DNA of 64,000 nucleotides from Verrucomicrobiota bacterium (GCA_016235595.1 JACRJX010000041.1:186001-250000); one strand, 5' to 3'; positions 35,983 through 46,636 are shown, counted from the stretch's first letter. Notes: generated from the letters alone by a model not told the origin. Numbers and translations are program-made.

Positions 35983-38900
35983 ATGTCACCCTATCCGAGA
36001 AACGGTTCTACCATGACAGCCTCATCTCTGTCGTCCCATCTTCGTCGTTTCCTTCGCCTGCGTCCTTGCGTCGTCCTGTTGGCGGCCGCGCTTTTCGGCT
36101 TCCACGCGCCAGAGACAAGAGGTGACTCAGGTTTAATAGTAGTATCCGGCGGCGGCAGCATCGCAGAGGGGACAATGCTCATTGGCGCCGGTGGCGCCTT
36201 CGTTTATGACTACACGCCTGGTCTCCTTACGATCACAAACAACCTTCTCGTCTACACGAACTCTCTCGTTTATAACACGAACAATAACCTGCTATTCGTA
36301 GGTAATGGGGGAGTTGACGGACCCATTCTCATCACCAACGGCAGCGTACAACTGATTACGAATGCTGCCGCTGGGCTTTTTATTCCTTCGGGAGTCACAA
36401 CCAACCTATGGAGCAGTGGGAATGTGACCCTTCTTGGTGCCGGCCTCATTACAGGCTCGTTAGCATACACGAATGCAACTCTGCTTAACCTCTCCAATCA
36501 CACCTTCTCCACGATCACAATTCCCACCCTCAATATCGGCGGTGGCATTCTCACCAATGTCGCCAGCAATGCCATCATAAATGTCCAAAGCGGGACGTTG
36601 TCGATCAACAACGGCACGACTTCGGTTACCCGGCTTTATGTGACCAATGGTGCGGGCGGCATCTTGAACTTCAACGCAGGTATGCTGACCTCTTTTGGAT
36701 CGATTATTTCCAACGGTCAGCCATTCACGATTGGCGATGGCACCAACTCGGCATCCTTGGTGCTTCCATCGGGAAGCCATACATTCGCGGACGGGGTGAC
36801 AATCTCTGCCAATTCCTTGCTGAGCAATAGTGCCTCGGTGAATGCATCCAACCTGACCATCAGCGCCTCAAGCTTGTTCAGCATGAGCGGCGGTTTCGTC
36901 GTGGTGAACGTTGTGACCAACGGCGGCACCTTCATTCAAAACGGCGGCCTATTCGACCCGGCATTCTACGACAACACCGGCACGTTCACCCTCCTGAGCG
37001 GCACCAATCAGGACACGGTGTTCCTTAACAGAGCCACCGGCACCGTCAATCACAGCGGCGGCGAGCACGATGTCAGTGTCGCCACCAACTTCGGCGCGTG
37101 GAACATTTCCGGCACCGCCATCGCCAACCTCACCAACTTCATCAACAACGGCGGGACGCTGACGGTAAGCGGCGGCGGCCTACTCAACGGCGTTGTGACA
37201 GTGGGCGATACCGGTTCCTTCAGCCAACTTACCATTACCAATAGCGGCCATGTCCTTGGCTCCGGCAACGGCATAGTTGGCAACTCAGCCACCTCCAGCA
37301 ACAATGTCGTCCTGGTTGGCGGCGCGGGTTCGGTTTGGAGCAACAGCTGGAACCTCTACGTCGGCAACGCTGGTTCCGGCAACAGCCTGACCATTAGCAA
37401 TGGCGGCACGGTCCTCAATCGTGGCGCGGCTTTTGTCGGCTACGCGCCCACCGCCAGCAATAACTCGGCGCTGGTCAGCGGCGCCGGCTCGCTCTGGAGC
37501 AACTGGTCACTCTATGTGGGCTACTATGCCTCCGGCAATAACGTGACGATCACCAACGGCGGCCGGGTCATCGGCATCACCGGCGTCATTGGCGGCAGCG
37601 GTAACGCCAATGACAACTCGGTATTGGTCAGCGGCGCTGGTTCGCTCTGGAGCAACAGCGGCTCAGTGCATGTCGGCGCTGGCAGCAACTCCGGCAACAA
37701 CCTGACCATTGCCAACGGCGGCCAGGTGATCAGCAGCGGGAGTCTCATCGGGTACCCCGGCGGCAGCAACAACTGGGTCTTGGTCACGGGCTCGGGCTCA
37801 GTCTGGAGCAACGCGTCCGTTCTGAATGTCGGTTATTCTGGCGTGGGCAACCGTCTGACGATCACCAATGGAGGCCATGTCTTTAACACCGCCGGTCTTA
37901 TCGGCGTCCTTCCCGATGCAAACAACAACGCCGTTCTGGTGACCGGCAGCGGTTCCGTCTGGAGTAACAATGGCATGCTGGTCATTGGCGACGACAACAA
38001 TTATGGGAACAACCTGACGGTGGCCAACAGCGGCCAAGTGTACAGCACCACCGGTTATATCGGCAGCTACAGCAGCAGCGGCAGCAATAACTGGGCCTTG
38101 ATCACCGGTTCCAATTCCGTGTGGATCAATAGCAGCACGCTGTCGGTCGGCGAAGTGGGCCAATACAACACGCTGACGATCTCCAATGGCGGCTTCGTAT
38201 CCGATACCACCGGCACCATCGGCAGGAACGCCAGCGCGAGCAACAACTCGGTGGTGGTCACCGGCGCTGGCTCGGTCTGGACCAACCGTGCCTATCTGAT
38301 TGTTGGCAATAGGAGTTCCGGCAACGGCCTGACGATCTCCGACGGCGGTCAGGCTTTCAGCTCCACCGGCTACATTGGCGGTTCCGTCAACGGCGACTCC
38401 AGCACCCCCGGGAACGACAACTCTGTGTTGGTGACGGGAACCGGCTCGAAATGGGAGAACCGGAGCCTCTATGTTGGTTACAATGGTTCCAACAACAGCC
38501 TGACGGTCAGCGACGGCGGCGCGGTCACCGGCTATGGCTATATCGGCGCCAATGCCGGCGCGAACAGCAACCGTGTGCTGGTGACGGGCAACGGCTCAAG
38601 CTGGCTCTATCCCAGTCTTTATGTCGGCGACACGGGTTCCTTCAACCAGATGACCATCAGCAGCGGCGCACAGGTGTCGGGCGTCCATGGCTACATCGGT
38701 TATGACAGCAACTCGTTCAACAACACCGTTACCGTCACCGGCACCGGCACGGTCTGGAACAACGATTCCTATACCTATGTCGGCTACGCGGGTTCCAGCA
38801 ACAAGCTGATCATCAGCAACGGTGGCACGGTTTCTGACTACGGTGCCGGCTTCATCGGGAATCTGGCCGGCGCGAACAACAACTCGGCGTTGGTGACCGG

Positions 38901-41900
38901 CGCCGGTTCCTCCTGGACCAATGCCGGCAACCTCTATATCGGCGAGATGGGTAACAACAATAGCCTGACGATCAGCAACGGCGGCCAGGTGTTCAACTCC
39001 GCGGGTTATATCGGCTGGAACGGGAGCAACAACTCGACGTGGGTGACAGGAACCGGCTCGGTCTGGAACAACAGCGGCAGCGTGATTGTCGGTGGCGGTG
39101 TCAACAACAACCTGACGATCAGCGACGGCGGTCAGGTGTACGCCGGCTTTGCCTATGTTGGCGATTTCGGATATGGCAACACAGCGGTGGTGACCGGGGT
39201 TGGCTCGCTCTGGAGCAATAGCGGCAATCTGTATATCGGCACACACGGCTACAACAACAGCCTGATCATTTCCAACGGCGGTCAGGTCGTCAGTAGGGAC
39301 GCTAGCATCGGTCTCAGCACCCCTGGGTCGAACAACACGGTATTGGTCACCGGCGCGGGCTCGGTCTGGAGCAACAGTGGTAACGTGAATGTCGGTTATG
39401 CAAGTTCTGGCAACAACCTGGCCGTCATCAATGGCGGCACAGTGTTCAGCTCCAATGGCTTCATTGGCAAGGGTATCTTCTTTGAAGCCAACAGCAACAC
39501 GGCGCTGGTCAGCGGCACCGGCTCGCTTTGGAACATCAGCAACAACCTCTTCGTGGGTGACACGGGGTCGTTCAACCGCTTGACCATCGACAATGGCGGC
39601 ACGATCATCAACAGCAGTTCCATCATCGGCTTCTCCGGAACTTCCAGCAACAACACGGCGCTGGTCACCGGCGCTGGCTCGCTCTGGAGCAACAGCGACA
39701 GTGTGCTTGTGGGCGCCTTCGGCTCCGGCAACAGCCTGACCATTGCCAACAGCGGCCAAGTCCTTGCTGCCAACGGCGTCATCGGTTACGGCAGCTACAC
39801 CAGCAACAATACGGTGCTGGTCACCGGCGCGGGCTCGGTCTGGAGCAATAGTGGCAGTCTTTACGTCGGCTACGACGGCTTTGGCAACAGCCTGACCATC
39901 ACCAACGGCGGCCAGGTCTTCAGCGCCGACAGCCATATCGGTTATGAAATCAATTCGGCCAACAACACCGTTCTTGTGACCGGCACCGGCTCGGCTTGGA
40001 ACATCAGCAGCAATCTCTACGTTGGCGACCTCGGCACCGGCAACAGCCTGACCATCGCCAACGGCGGCAGTGTAACGAACGCCAACAGCTGGATCGGCAA
40101 TTGGGGCAGCGGAAGCAATACGGTAACGGTCACAGGTGCCGGTTCGATATGGAGCAACAGCGGCATCCTGGTGGTGGGCAGTTCCGGCGACAACAACCGC
40201 ATGATCGTCACCAATGGCGGCCAGGTGTTCAGCGACTTTGGGGTCGTCGGCGGCGATAGTGACCTCGGTTACGGCGACTCGCCCTCCACGGGTAATTTTA
40301 CGTCGGTGATCGTGACCGGCCCGGGCTCACTTTGGAGCAACTACGACAGCTTGTACATCGGCTGCTACGGTTCCAACAACACCCTGACGATCAGCAATGG
40401 CGGGCAGGTCTTCAACGGCATGGCATCAATCGGCGCCAATTCCGGCGCGGTGAACAACGCGGTCGTGGTGACAGGGGCCGGTTCAGTCTGGAATAACGGG
40501 ACTGTTGTGGCCGGCTTCCACAGTTCCGGCAACAGCCTGACGATCAGCAATGCCGGTCAGGTCGTCGCCAGCGAAGGCGGCATGATCGGCTTCGGAGCCA
40601 GCGCCAGCAACAATTCGGTGCTGGTCACCGGCGCCGGCTCGGTCTGGAGCAATAGCGACTATCTGGCTGTCGGCTTCTTCGGCTCCGGCAACAGCCTGAC
40701 CATCACCAACTCCGGCCAGGTCTTCAGTGATTTCGGTGTCGTTGGTTTCATGCCCATTGCCAGCAATAACTCGGTGTTGGTCACCGGGGCCGGCTCGGTC
40801 TGGAGCAACAGTGGCACCATCTACGCCGGCTACTGGGGTTCTGACAACAGGCTGACCCTCGCCAACGGCGGCAAGGTCTCCAGTGATGAGGGCATCATCG
40901 GTCTTCTGGCCGACGCCAACAACAACTCGGTGCTAGTCACCGGGGCCGGCTCGGCTTGGAACATCAGCAGCAACCTCTACGTCGGCCATAATGGTTCCGG
41001 CAACAGCCTGACCATCACCAATGGCGGAGTAGTGGCAAACGGCGATGGCTACATCGGCGCTGGTTTCGACTCGTCCTCCGACAGCAATACGGTGCTTGTC
41101 AGCGGCGCTGGCTCGCTTTGGAACAACAGCGGCAACCTTTACGTGGGCGCCACGGGATCGTTCAACCAATTGATCATCAACAACGGCGGCCAGGTTGCCA
41201 ACGTCAAAGGCTATATCGGCCACGACAGCAACTCGATGAATAACGCCGTCACCGTCACCGGCGCCGGCTCGGTCTGGAACAACAGCAGCAACATGTATGT
41301 CGGTTTCAACGGCTTTGGCAACAGCCTGACCATCACCAACGGCGGCCAGGTGTTCAACCATATCGGTGCCGTCGGCGTCAACAGAACCGCAAGCAACAAT
41401 ACCGTGCTTGTGACCGGCACGGGTTCGTCATGGAACAACCGCAACGATCTCTATGTCGGTTACTACGGTTCCGGCAACAGTCTGGCCATCGCCAACGGCG
41501 GCGTAGTGGCCAACGTAAACGGTTACATCGGTTTCGACGGCAGCCTCGGTGGAGGAAACGACAACTCGGTGCTGGTGACGGGCAGCGGTTCGCTGTGGAG
41601 CAACGCCAACGCTGTGGTTCTGGGCGACTCGATCGGCCTCCTCGGTTCCCCTCATGCCGGCAACAACAGCCTGACGGTGACCAACAACGGCAGAGTGCTG
41701 GCTGGCGGCGATCTGAATGTGGGCTACAACGGTTCCGGCAATACCATGGTTATCGCCGGCGGCGGTCAGGTCATCAATGCCGACGGCTATATTGGTTACA
41801 ACGCCTGGGCGAGTAACAATGCTGTGACGGTGACCGGCTCCGGCTCGGTATGGAGCAACAGCGGCTCGTTGTATGTCGCTCACCGCGGATCTGGCAACAG

Positions 41901-44900
41901 CCTGACCATTGCCAACGGCGGCCATGTGTTCAATTCCAACGGGAGTCTCGGTTACCACGCCACGGCCAGTAACAATACGGTGCTGGTGACCGGCTCCGGC
42001 TCGGTTTGGAGCAACAGTGGCTGGCTGTCTGTCGGTGACAGCGGCTCCGGCAACAGCCTGACTATTGCCAATGGCGGCCGGGTGTTCAGCGCCGCCGGGG
42101 ATATCGGCTACGACGTCAGCGCGAACAACAACTCGGTGCTGGTGACGGGCACCGGTTCGATGTGGAACATCAGTGGTGATCTCAGTGTGGGTAATTCCAG
42201 CAGTGGCAACAACATGACCATCGCCAACGGTGGCAGCGTGTCGAACGTCAGTAGCTGGATCGGCAACTGGGATGGAAGCAATAACACGGTGCTGGTGACC
42301 GGGACGGGCTCGATCTGGAACAACAGCGGCGTTTTGGTGGTGGGCAGCAGCGGCAGCAATAACAGCCTGACCATTCAAAGCGGCGGCCAGGTCTTCAGCG
42401 ATGCCGGGGTGGTCGGCGGTGATGGCGACCTCGGTTACAACGACTCGCCGTCCACGGGCAGCTTTTCGTCGGTGACAGTGACCGGCGCGGGTTCGCTCTG
42501 GAGCAACAACACCAGCCTCTATGTCGGCTACTTTGGCCACAGCAACAGCCTGACCATCGCCAACGGCGGCCAGGTGTACAGCACCACTGCCTATATCGGG
42601 GCCACTGCCGGTGCAAAGAGCAATGCGGTGCTGGTAACCGGTTCCGGGTCGCTTTGGAACAACAGCGGCGACCTCTACGTAGGCGGCACAGGATTGTTCA
42701 ACCAACTGACGATCAGCAACGGCGGCAAAGTGCTCAGCGCGAGCGGCACCATCGGCTCGTTCAGCTCCGGCGGAAATTCGGTGCTGGTGACCGGTGCCGG
42801 CTCGGTTTGGAGCAACAGCAGCGACGTGACGGTCGGCGACATGTTTGGTGTCAACAATAACATGACCATCTCCAACGGCGGCCAGGTGTTCGACGTGAAT
42901 GGCTCCGTCGGCAGCGGTCTCGGTGGCGTCAACGACGTGTTGGTCACCGGCACGGGTTCTCTGTGGTATAACAGTGGCGTTCTGGATGTCGGCCCTGGCC
43001 TGATTGGCCTCAACAGCTTGACCATCGCCGACGGCGCCACGGTCATCGCCACTGACGTCGGCATTGGTTCCATCACTGCCGGCGGCAACACTGTCACCGT
43101 CGATGGCGGCTACCTCTACGCCACCAACGCCACAGGCACGGGCGTGCTCAGAGTGCAAAAGGGCACCCTCTCGCTCACCAACGACGCCGTCGTCACGGCC
43201 GACCTTTTCCGCGCCAACAACGGAGCCAGCAGCGTGGTCAACCTGAACGGAGGCACGCTCAGCGTCGGCGCTGCCACCGTCTCCAACAATGCGTCGTTCT
43301 TCATCGGCAACGGCGTCTCAGAGGCGGCGTTGTTGTTGAGGAGCGGTGTCAGTTCCTTCGCCAATGATCTGGTCATTCGCAACAACGCCACGCTGACGAT
43401 CTTCAACACCGTGAACATCGCCGGTAATTTCACCCAAAGCACCGATGGCGTGCTGATGGTGGAATTCGGCGGCACGGCGGCCGGCCAGCATGGCTACCTG
43501 AACATCGCCGGCACCGCCAGCCTCACAGGCCTTGTGGAAGCGGTCGCCTTCAACGGCTTCACCCCCACCAACGGCATGCAAATCACCTTCCTGCACGCAA
43601 GCGGCGGCTGGACGAATGGGTTCTCCACTTTCACCAACCTGACGACGCTGCCGTCGCAAACGGCTCTGGCGGCGTTCTTGATCTACCCGGATGCCAATGA
43701 CGTGGCGGTGAAGTGGAACTATTTCTTTACGCCCTATGCTCAAACACCGAACCAACTGGCGGTGGCGGGCGCCTTGAACGCGGAAGTGAACACTCCCAAC
43801 ATGGCCGAGTTGATGAACTATCTGGGCGGGCTGCCGGTGGGTCAGTTGCCGGCGGCGTTCGATTCACTCTCGCCCCAGGGGTTGACGGCCATGCCGCAGG
43901 TGGGAACGAGCATGGCCAACACGCAGCTCGGCAATCTTCAGTCCCGCTTCGGCGCGTTGCGCAACGGTGTGGGCGGCGGCTTCAATGGCGGCTTCAGCCT
44001 GTTTGATCCGAGCGGCGTCATGGATTGGATCGACCGCCAACCGCGTCTTGCCTCCATGCTGTCGGCGGAGCAGGAACTGGCCATGACCAGGGAGACGCTC
44101 ACCTCCGGCGTTATGCGACGGTCCTCGGACAATCCTTGGGGCGTGTTTGTGCAGGGCGCTGGACAGTTCGTAGGTGTGGATGCCGTCCAAAACGTCAACG
44201 GTTACCATGTGACCTCGGCGGGCTTGACCGTCGCCATAGACCGCCAGGTGCTCGATGCCGCCACCTACCCGCACGACCAGATCGTGGTTGGCATGGCGCT
44301 GGGCTACGCCAATAGCAGCACCTACCTGGCCAATGACGGCCGCGTGGACATCAACGGAGCGCAAGGCACCGTGTATGGCATGTGGTTCAAGGAAGGCTGG
44401 CACGCGGAAGTGGCCGGCGGCGGTGGCGCTAATATCTACGACACCAAGCGGCGGGTGCTGGGACAAGACGCGACCGGCGAGGTTCAAGGCCGGGACCTCC
44501 AAGGCATGTTGAGCGGAGGCTACGATTGGAAGATAGGCCAATGGAGGTTCGGTCCCCTCGCCACCCTGCAATATACGACAGTGGACATTGACGACTTCAC
44601 CGAGAGCGGTTCGCTGGCGCCGCTGACCATCGGCTCGCAGAGCATGAACTCACTGCTGACCCAGGTGGGCATGCATCTGTCGTACCCGTTCGCCGTGGAA
44701 AAGACCCTGTGGATACCGGACCTGAGCCTGAGCTGGCAACACGAGTCCATGGACACGGTCACTGGGTTGAACGCGCAGTTTGCGAACGGGGCGGGGAATA
44801 TTTTCTCATCCCAAGGCGTGCCGCTGGGGCGGGACGCGGCGGTGGTGGGGCTGGGGCTGACGGTGCAATGGTCGAAAGACTTTGCCACCTACATCACCTA

Positions 44901-44970
44901 CGGCACCGAACTGCTGCGCAACAACTACTCCGTGCAGAACGTCAGCGCCGGCATCCGCTTCTCCTTCTGA
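35983..44970 (+). CDS. giant autotransporter (type Va) with T5SS/PEP-CTERM-type repeats
   Basis: The 2995-residue protein has an extended signal region (SHLRRFLRLRPCVVLLAAALF, about residues 18-38). Residues about 60-400 are beta-rich and Asn/Thr-rich. About 36 repeats of roughly 50-55 residues follow (about 405-2370), pattern GAGSVWSNSGNLYVGY...GNSLTISNGGQV....GYIG, which I recognise as the T5SS/PEP-CTERM-associated repeat. After a linker (GGLPVGQLPAAFDSLSPQ) the C-terminal 270 residues form an autotransporter beta-barrel ending in the aromatic signature IRFSF. It should present a long beta-helix on the cell surface. AAGGA lies about ten bases before the ATG; Met at 36013 is the alternative. 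Function (adhesion or matrix) is inferred. Confidence 0.9.
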   Translation: MSPYPRNGSTMTASSLSSHLRRFLRLRPCVVLLAAALFGFHAPETRGDSGLIVVSGGGSIAEGTMLIGAGGAFVYDYTPGLLTITNNLLVYTNSLVYNTNNNLLFVGNGGVDGPILITNGSVQLITNAAAGLFIPSGVTTNLWSSGNVTLLGAGLITGSLAYTNATLLNLSNHTFSTITIPTLNIGGGILTNVASNAIINVQSGTLSINNGTTSVTRLYVTNGAGGILNFNAGMLTSFGSIISNGQPFTIGDGTNSASLVLPSGSHTFADGVTISANSLLSNSASVNASNLTISASSLFSMSGGFVVVNVVTNGGTFIQNGGLFDPAFYDNTGTFTLLSGTNQDTVFLNRATGTVNHSGGEHDVSVATNFGAWNISGTAIANLTNFINNGGTLTVSGGGLLNGVVTVGDTGSFSQLTITNSGHVLGSGNGIVGNSATSSNNVVLVGGAGSVWSNSWNLYVGNAGSGNSLTISNGGTVLNRGAAFVGYAPTASNNSALVSGAGSLWSNWSLYVGYYASGNNVTITNGGRVIGITGVIGGSGNANDNSVLVSGAGSLWSNSGSVHVGAGSNSGNNLTIANGGQVISSGSLIGYPGGSNNWVLVTGSGSVWSNASVLNVGYSGVGNRLTITNGGHVFNTAGLIGVLPDANNNAVLVTGSGSVWSNNGMLVIGDDNNYGNNLTVANSGQVYSTTGYIGSYSSSGSNNWALITGSNSVWINSSTLSVGEVGQYNTLTISNGGFVSDTTGTIGRNASASNNSVVVTGAGSVWTNRAYLIVGNRSSGNGLTISDGGQAFSSTGYIGGSVNGDSSTPGNDNSVLVTGTGSKWENRSLYVGYNGSNNSLTVSDGGAVTGYGYIGANAGANSNRVLVTGNGSSWLYPSLYVGDTGSFNQMTISSGAQVSGVHGYIGYDSNSFNNTVTVTGTGTVWNNDSYTYVGYAGSSNKLIISNGGTVSDYGAGFIGNLAGANNNSALVTGAGSSWTNAGNLYIGEMGNNNSLTISNGGQVFNSAGYIGWNGSNNSTWVTGTGSVWNNSGSVIVGGGVNNNLTISDGGQVYAGFAYVGDFGYGNTAVVTGVGSLWSNSGNLYIGTHGYNNSLIISNGGQVVSRDASIGLSTPGSNNTVLVTGAGSVWSNSGNVNVGYASSGNNLAVINGGTVFSSNGFIGKGIFFEANSNTALVSGTGSLWNISNNLFVGDTGSFNRLTIDNGGTIINSSSIIGFSGTSSNNTALVTGAGSLWSNSDSVLVGAFGSGNSLTIANSGQVLAANGVIGYGSYTSNNTVLVTGAGSVWSNSGSLYVGYDGFGNSLTITNGGQVFSADSHIGYEINSANNTVLVTGTGSAWNISSNLYVGDLGTGNSLTIANGGSVTNANSWIGNWGSGSNTVTVTGAGSIWSNSGILVVGSSGDNNRMIVTNGGQVFSDFGVVGGDSDLGYGDSPSTGNFTSVIVTGPGSLWSNYDSLYIGCYGSNNTLTISNGGQVFNGMASIGANSGAVNNAVVVTGAGSVWNNGTVVAGFHSSGNSLTISNAGQVVASEGGMIGFGASASNNSVLVTGAGSVWSNSDYLAVGFFGSGNSLTITNSGQVFSDFGVVGFMPIASNNSVLVTGAGSVWSNSGTIYAGYWGSDNRLTLANGGKVSSDEGIIGLLADANNNSVLVTGAGSAWNISSNLYVGHNGSGNSLTITNGGVVANGDGYIGAGFDSSSDSNTVLVSGAGSLWNNSGNLYVGATGSFNQLIINNGGQVANVKGYIGHDSNSMNNAVTVTGAGSVWNNSSNMYVGFNGFGNSLTITNGGQVFNHIGAVGVNRTASNNTVLVTGTGSSWNNRNDLYVGYYGSGNSLAIANGGVVANVNGYIGFDGSLGGGNDNSVLVTGSGSLWSNANAVVLGDSIGLLGSPHAGNNSLTVTNNGRVLAGGDLNVGYNGSGNTMVIAGGGQVINADGYIGYNAWASNNAVTVTGSGSVWSNSGSLYVAHRGSGNSLTIANGGHVFNSNGSLGYHATASNNTVLVTGSGSVWSNSGWLSVGDSGSGNSLTIANGGRVFSAAGDIGYDVSANNNSVLVTGTGSMWNISGDLSVGNSSSGNNMTIANGGSVSNVSSWIGNWDGSNNTVLVTGTGSIWNNSGVLVVGSSGSNNSLTIQSGGQVFSDAGVVGGDGDLGYNDSPSTGSFSSVTVTGAGSLWSNNTSLYVGYFGHSNSLTIANGGQVYSTTAYIGATAGAKSNAVLVTGSGSLWNNSGDLYVGGTGLFNQLTISNGGKVLSASGTIGSFSSGGNSVLVTGAGSVWSNSSDVTVGDMFGVNNNMTISNGGQVFDVNGSVGSGLGGVNDVLVTGTGSLWYNSGVLDVGPGLIGLNSLTIADGATVIATDVGIGSITAGGNTVTVDGGYLYATNATGTGVLRVQKGTLSLTNDAVVTADLFRANNGASSVVNLNGGTLSVGAATVSNNASFFIGNGVSEAALLLRSGVSSFANDLVIRNNATLTIFNTVNIAGNFTQSTDGVLMVEFGGTAAGQHGYLNIAGTASLTGLVEAVAFNGFTPTNGMQITFLHASGGWTNGFSTFTNLTTLPSQTALAAFLIYPDANDVAVKWNYFFTPYAQTPNQLAVAGALNAEVNTPNMAELMNYLGGLPVGQLPAAFDSLSPQGLTAMPQVGTSMANTQLGNLQSRFGALRNGVGGGFNGGFSLFDPSGVMDWIDRQPRLASMLSAEQELAMTRETLTSGVMRRSSDNPWGVFVQGAGQFVGVDAVQNVNGYHVTSAGLTVAIDRQVLDAATYPHDQIVVGMALGYANSSTYLANDGRVDINGAQGTVYGMWFKEGWHAEVAGGGGANIYDTKRRVLGQDATGEVQGRDLQGMLSGGYDWKIGQWRFGPLATLQYTTVDIDDFTESGSLAPLTIGSQSMNSLLTQVGMHLSYPFAVEKTLWIPDLSLSWQHESMDTVTGLNAQFANGAGNIFSSQGVPLGRDAAVVGLGLTVQWSKDFATYITYGTELLRNNYSVQNVSAGIRFSF
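37195..43090 (+). repeat. internal repeat array of the autotransporter
   Basis: Roughly 36 units of about 155-165 bases (by my count of the GSxW motif) run head to tail in frame. Units differ at 20-40 percent of positions, so the array is old except for blocks that look recently copied. Two large copied blocks are 39908-40500 and 42074-42668 (offset about 2167); SFN-type units recur at about 38634, 39567, 41157 and, as LFN, 42690. Confidence 0.85.
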
Positions 44971-45067
44971 CGCATGGCGAACGCCGGAACGTCCCGGCAT
45001 ATCCAGGAAGGAAAACGAGTTGCTGAAGGGCCTCGCTGACGCTGCGCCACAGACGTCGAAACTCCAG

Positions 45068-45098
45068 GTTCCAACCCCAAAAATTCCCGGCGTTGGAA
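45068..45098. terminator. hairpin downstream of the autotransporter
   Basis: TTCCAAC and GTTGGAA pair around a 16-base loop some 100 bases after the autotransporter stop. There is no T-run, so terminator function is only possible. Confidence 0.25.
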
Positions 45099-45276
45099 TG
45101 CGGAGTTGTCCCGCGTGACGATGTGCGTGTTGGTGACACGTTTCGTGCGCCAAAAGTAGTATCAGGGGGCCGGATTTTTGTCTTGGCCGGCACGCGGCTC
45201 CGCTTTAGGCTGCCCCGCCGTTGTTCGTTTAGAAATAGGTCACCTGATGAAAACATCCAACAGGAGCACCGGAGTC

Positions 45277-46611
45277 ATGCACGCTGCCAATCTGCCTATG
45301 CAACCATCCTTTAATCGCCGCCAGTTTTTGAAGACCACTGCCGCCGCCATCGGAGCGGCCGTTGCGCCCAATTTCATCCCCGCCAAGGCACTCGGCAAGG
45401 ACGGCTGGGTCGCGCCGAGCGAGCGCATCGTGATGGGCGGCATTGGCCTGCGCGGACGTGGCGTCCACGACCTCAACTGGGCATTGCGCGAGGCGGACGT
45501 GCAGTTCATCGCCATCTGCGACGCCAACCGTGAAGCCCGCGAGCGCGTCAAGAAACTCGTGGACACCAAATACGGCAACACCGACTGCAAGGTGTATCCT
45601 GAGATGCGCGAGTTCCTGGCGACGCGGCCAGACCTCGATGCACTGCTCATCGCCACCGGTGATCGCTGGCACGCGCTGGCGGCCACGCTGGCCATGCGCG
45701 CTGGCAAGGACGTGTATTCCGAGAAGCCGTCCTCCATGACCGTCGCGGAAGGCCGCATGGTCGTCGAGACAGCCAAGCGGTACGGTCGTGTCTATCAGAC
45801 CGGCACGCAGCGGCTCAGCGAACCGAACCACATTTTCTGCATCGAGATGGCCCGCACCGGCCGGCTTGGCAAGATTCACACCGCCTACGCGCACATCGCA
45901 CCGTGGGACGCCGCCGCGATGCGCACCGACTGGCTGCCCGCCGAGCCGGAGCCGCCCAAAGACCAGATGGACTGGGACGCGTGGCTCGGCCCGTGCCCGT
46001 GGCGGCCCTACAATTCCGCTTACGTTCGCGGCGGCTGGCGCGGGCATTATGATTACCACACCAGTTGCATCGGCGAGTGGGGTGCGCACACATTTGCGCA
46101 GGCGCAGGCCGGTATCGACTCGCTCAATACCTCGGCGGTGGCGTACGAATACGTCAACAACGAGAGCGGCGACGGCATGGTTACGCACTTCGCCAACGGC
46201 GTGAAAATGATCCTAGCGCGCGACCTCAACAAGCAATACTGGCACGGCTCCTGTGGCGAGCGGTTTGACGGCACCGAAGGCTGGGCCTCCGCCGCTGACG
46301 GTTACTCGCGGCCGGACGTTTCTTCGCCGGCATTGCTGACGCACGTGAAACGCGTCATCAGCGAATACGTCGGCCGCACCGGTCGCTCGCTCGACCACAT
46401 GCGGAACTTCCTGGATTGCGTGAAGTCGCGCGACCTCACCGTCGCCAATCCAGAGGTCATGCACCGATCCATGACCACCGTCCACTGCGCCAACATCTGC
46501 ATGTGGCTCAAGCGCAACATGAAGTTCGACCCGGTGAAGGAGACATTCGTCGGCGACGAAGAAGCGAACCGGCTGCTCTCGCGCGCCATGCGCGAGCCGT
46601 GGCACGCGTGA
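45277..46611 (+). CDS. Tat-exported Gfo/Idh/MocA oxidoreductase 1
   Basis: The 444-residue protein has a twin-arginine leader (FNRRQFLKTTAAAIGAAVAP) and a Rossmann domain: MGGIGLRGRGVHDL, FIAICDANREAR, LIATGDRWHALAATLAM and the EKP loop KDVYSEKPSSMT, where Lys is the family's catalytic or cofactor residue. The C-terminal domain has WDAWLGPCPWRPYN and GEWGAHTFAQAQAGID. Start at 45277 follows CCGGAGTC; in-frame Met codons at 45178 and 45247 lie before the leader and are less likely. It begins a rightward run with FG-GAP, Gfo2, HEAT1, DUF1080, Gfo3 and HEAT2. NAD(P)-type sugar oxidation outside the cytoplasm is inferred. Confidence 0.88.
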   Translation: MHAANLPMQPSFNRRQFLKTTAAAIGAAVAPNFIPAKALGKDGWVAPSERIVMGGIGLRGRGVHDLNWALREADVQFIAICDANREARERVKKLVDTKYGNTDCKVYPEMREFLATRPDLDALLIATGDRWHALAATLAMRAGKDVYSEKPSSMTVAEGRMVVETAKRYGRVYQTGTQRLSEPNHIFCIEMARTGRLGKIHTAYAHIAPWDAAAMRTDWLPAEPEPPKDQMDWDAWLGPCPWRPYNSAYVRGGWRGHYDYHTSCIGEWGAHTFAQAQAGIDSLNTSAVAYEYVNNESGDGMVTHFANGVKMILARDLNKQYWHGSCGERFDGTEGWASAADGYSRPDVSSPALLTHVKRVISEYVGRTGRSLDHMRNFLDCVKSRDLTVANPEVMHRSMTTVHCANICMWLKRNMKFDPVKETFVGDEEANRLLSRAMREPWHA

Positions 46612-46636
46612 GTTGAACAAAGACAAAAGGAAAAAC

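Noticed and set aside
37195..43090. CRISPR-like periodicity
   Set aside because: The repeats are in-frame coding units of about 160 bases, diverged and without unique spacers.
41428..43158. 576-codon open frame on the reverse strand inside the autotransporter gene (a similar 446-codon frame at 38596-39936)
   Set aside because: The repeats have regular codon composition that leaves the antisense frame open. The products are low-complexity with no start signal or motif, and the forward gene explains the sequence.
44971..45040. 21-codon frame after the autotransporter stop
   Set aside because: No Shine-Dalgarno and no conserved feature; the region is better explained as a 3' leader with short hairpins.
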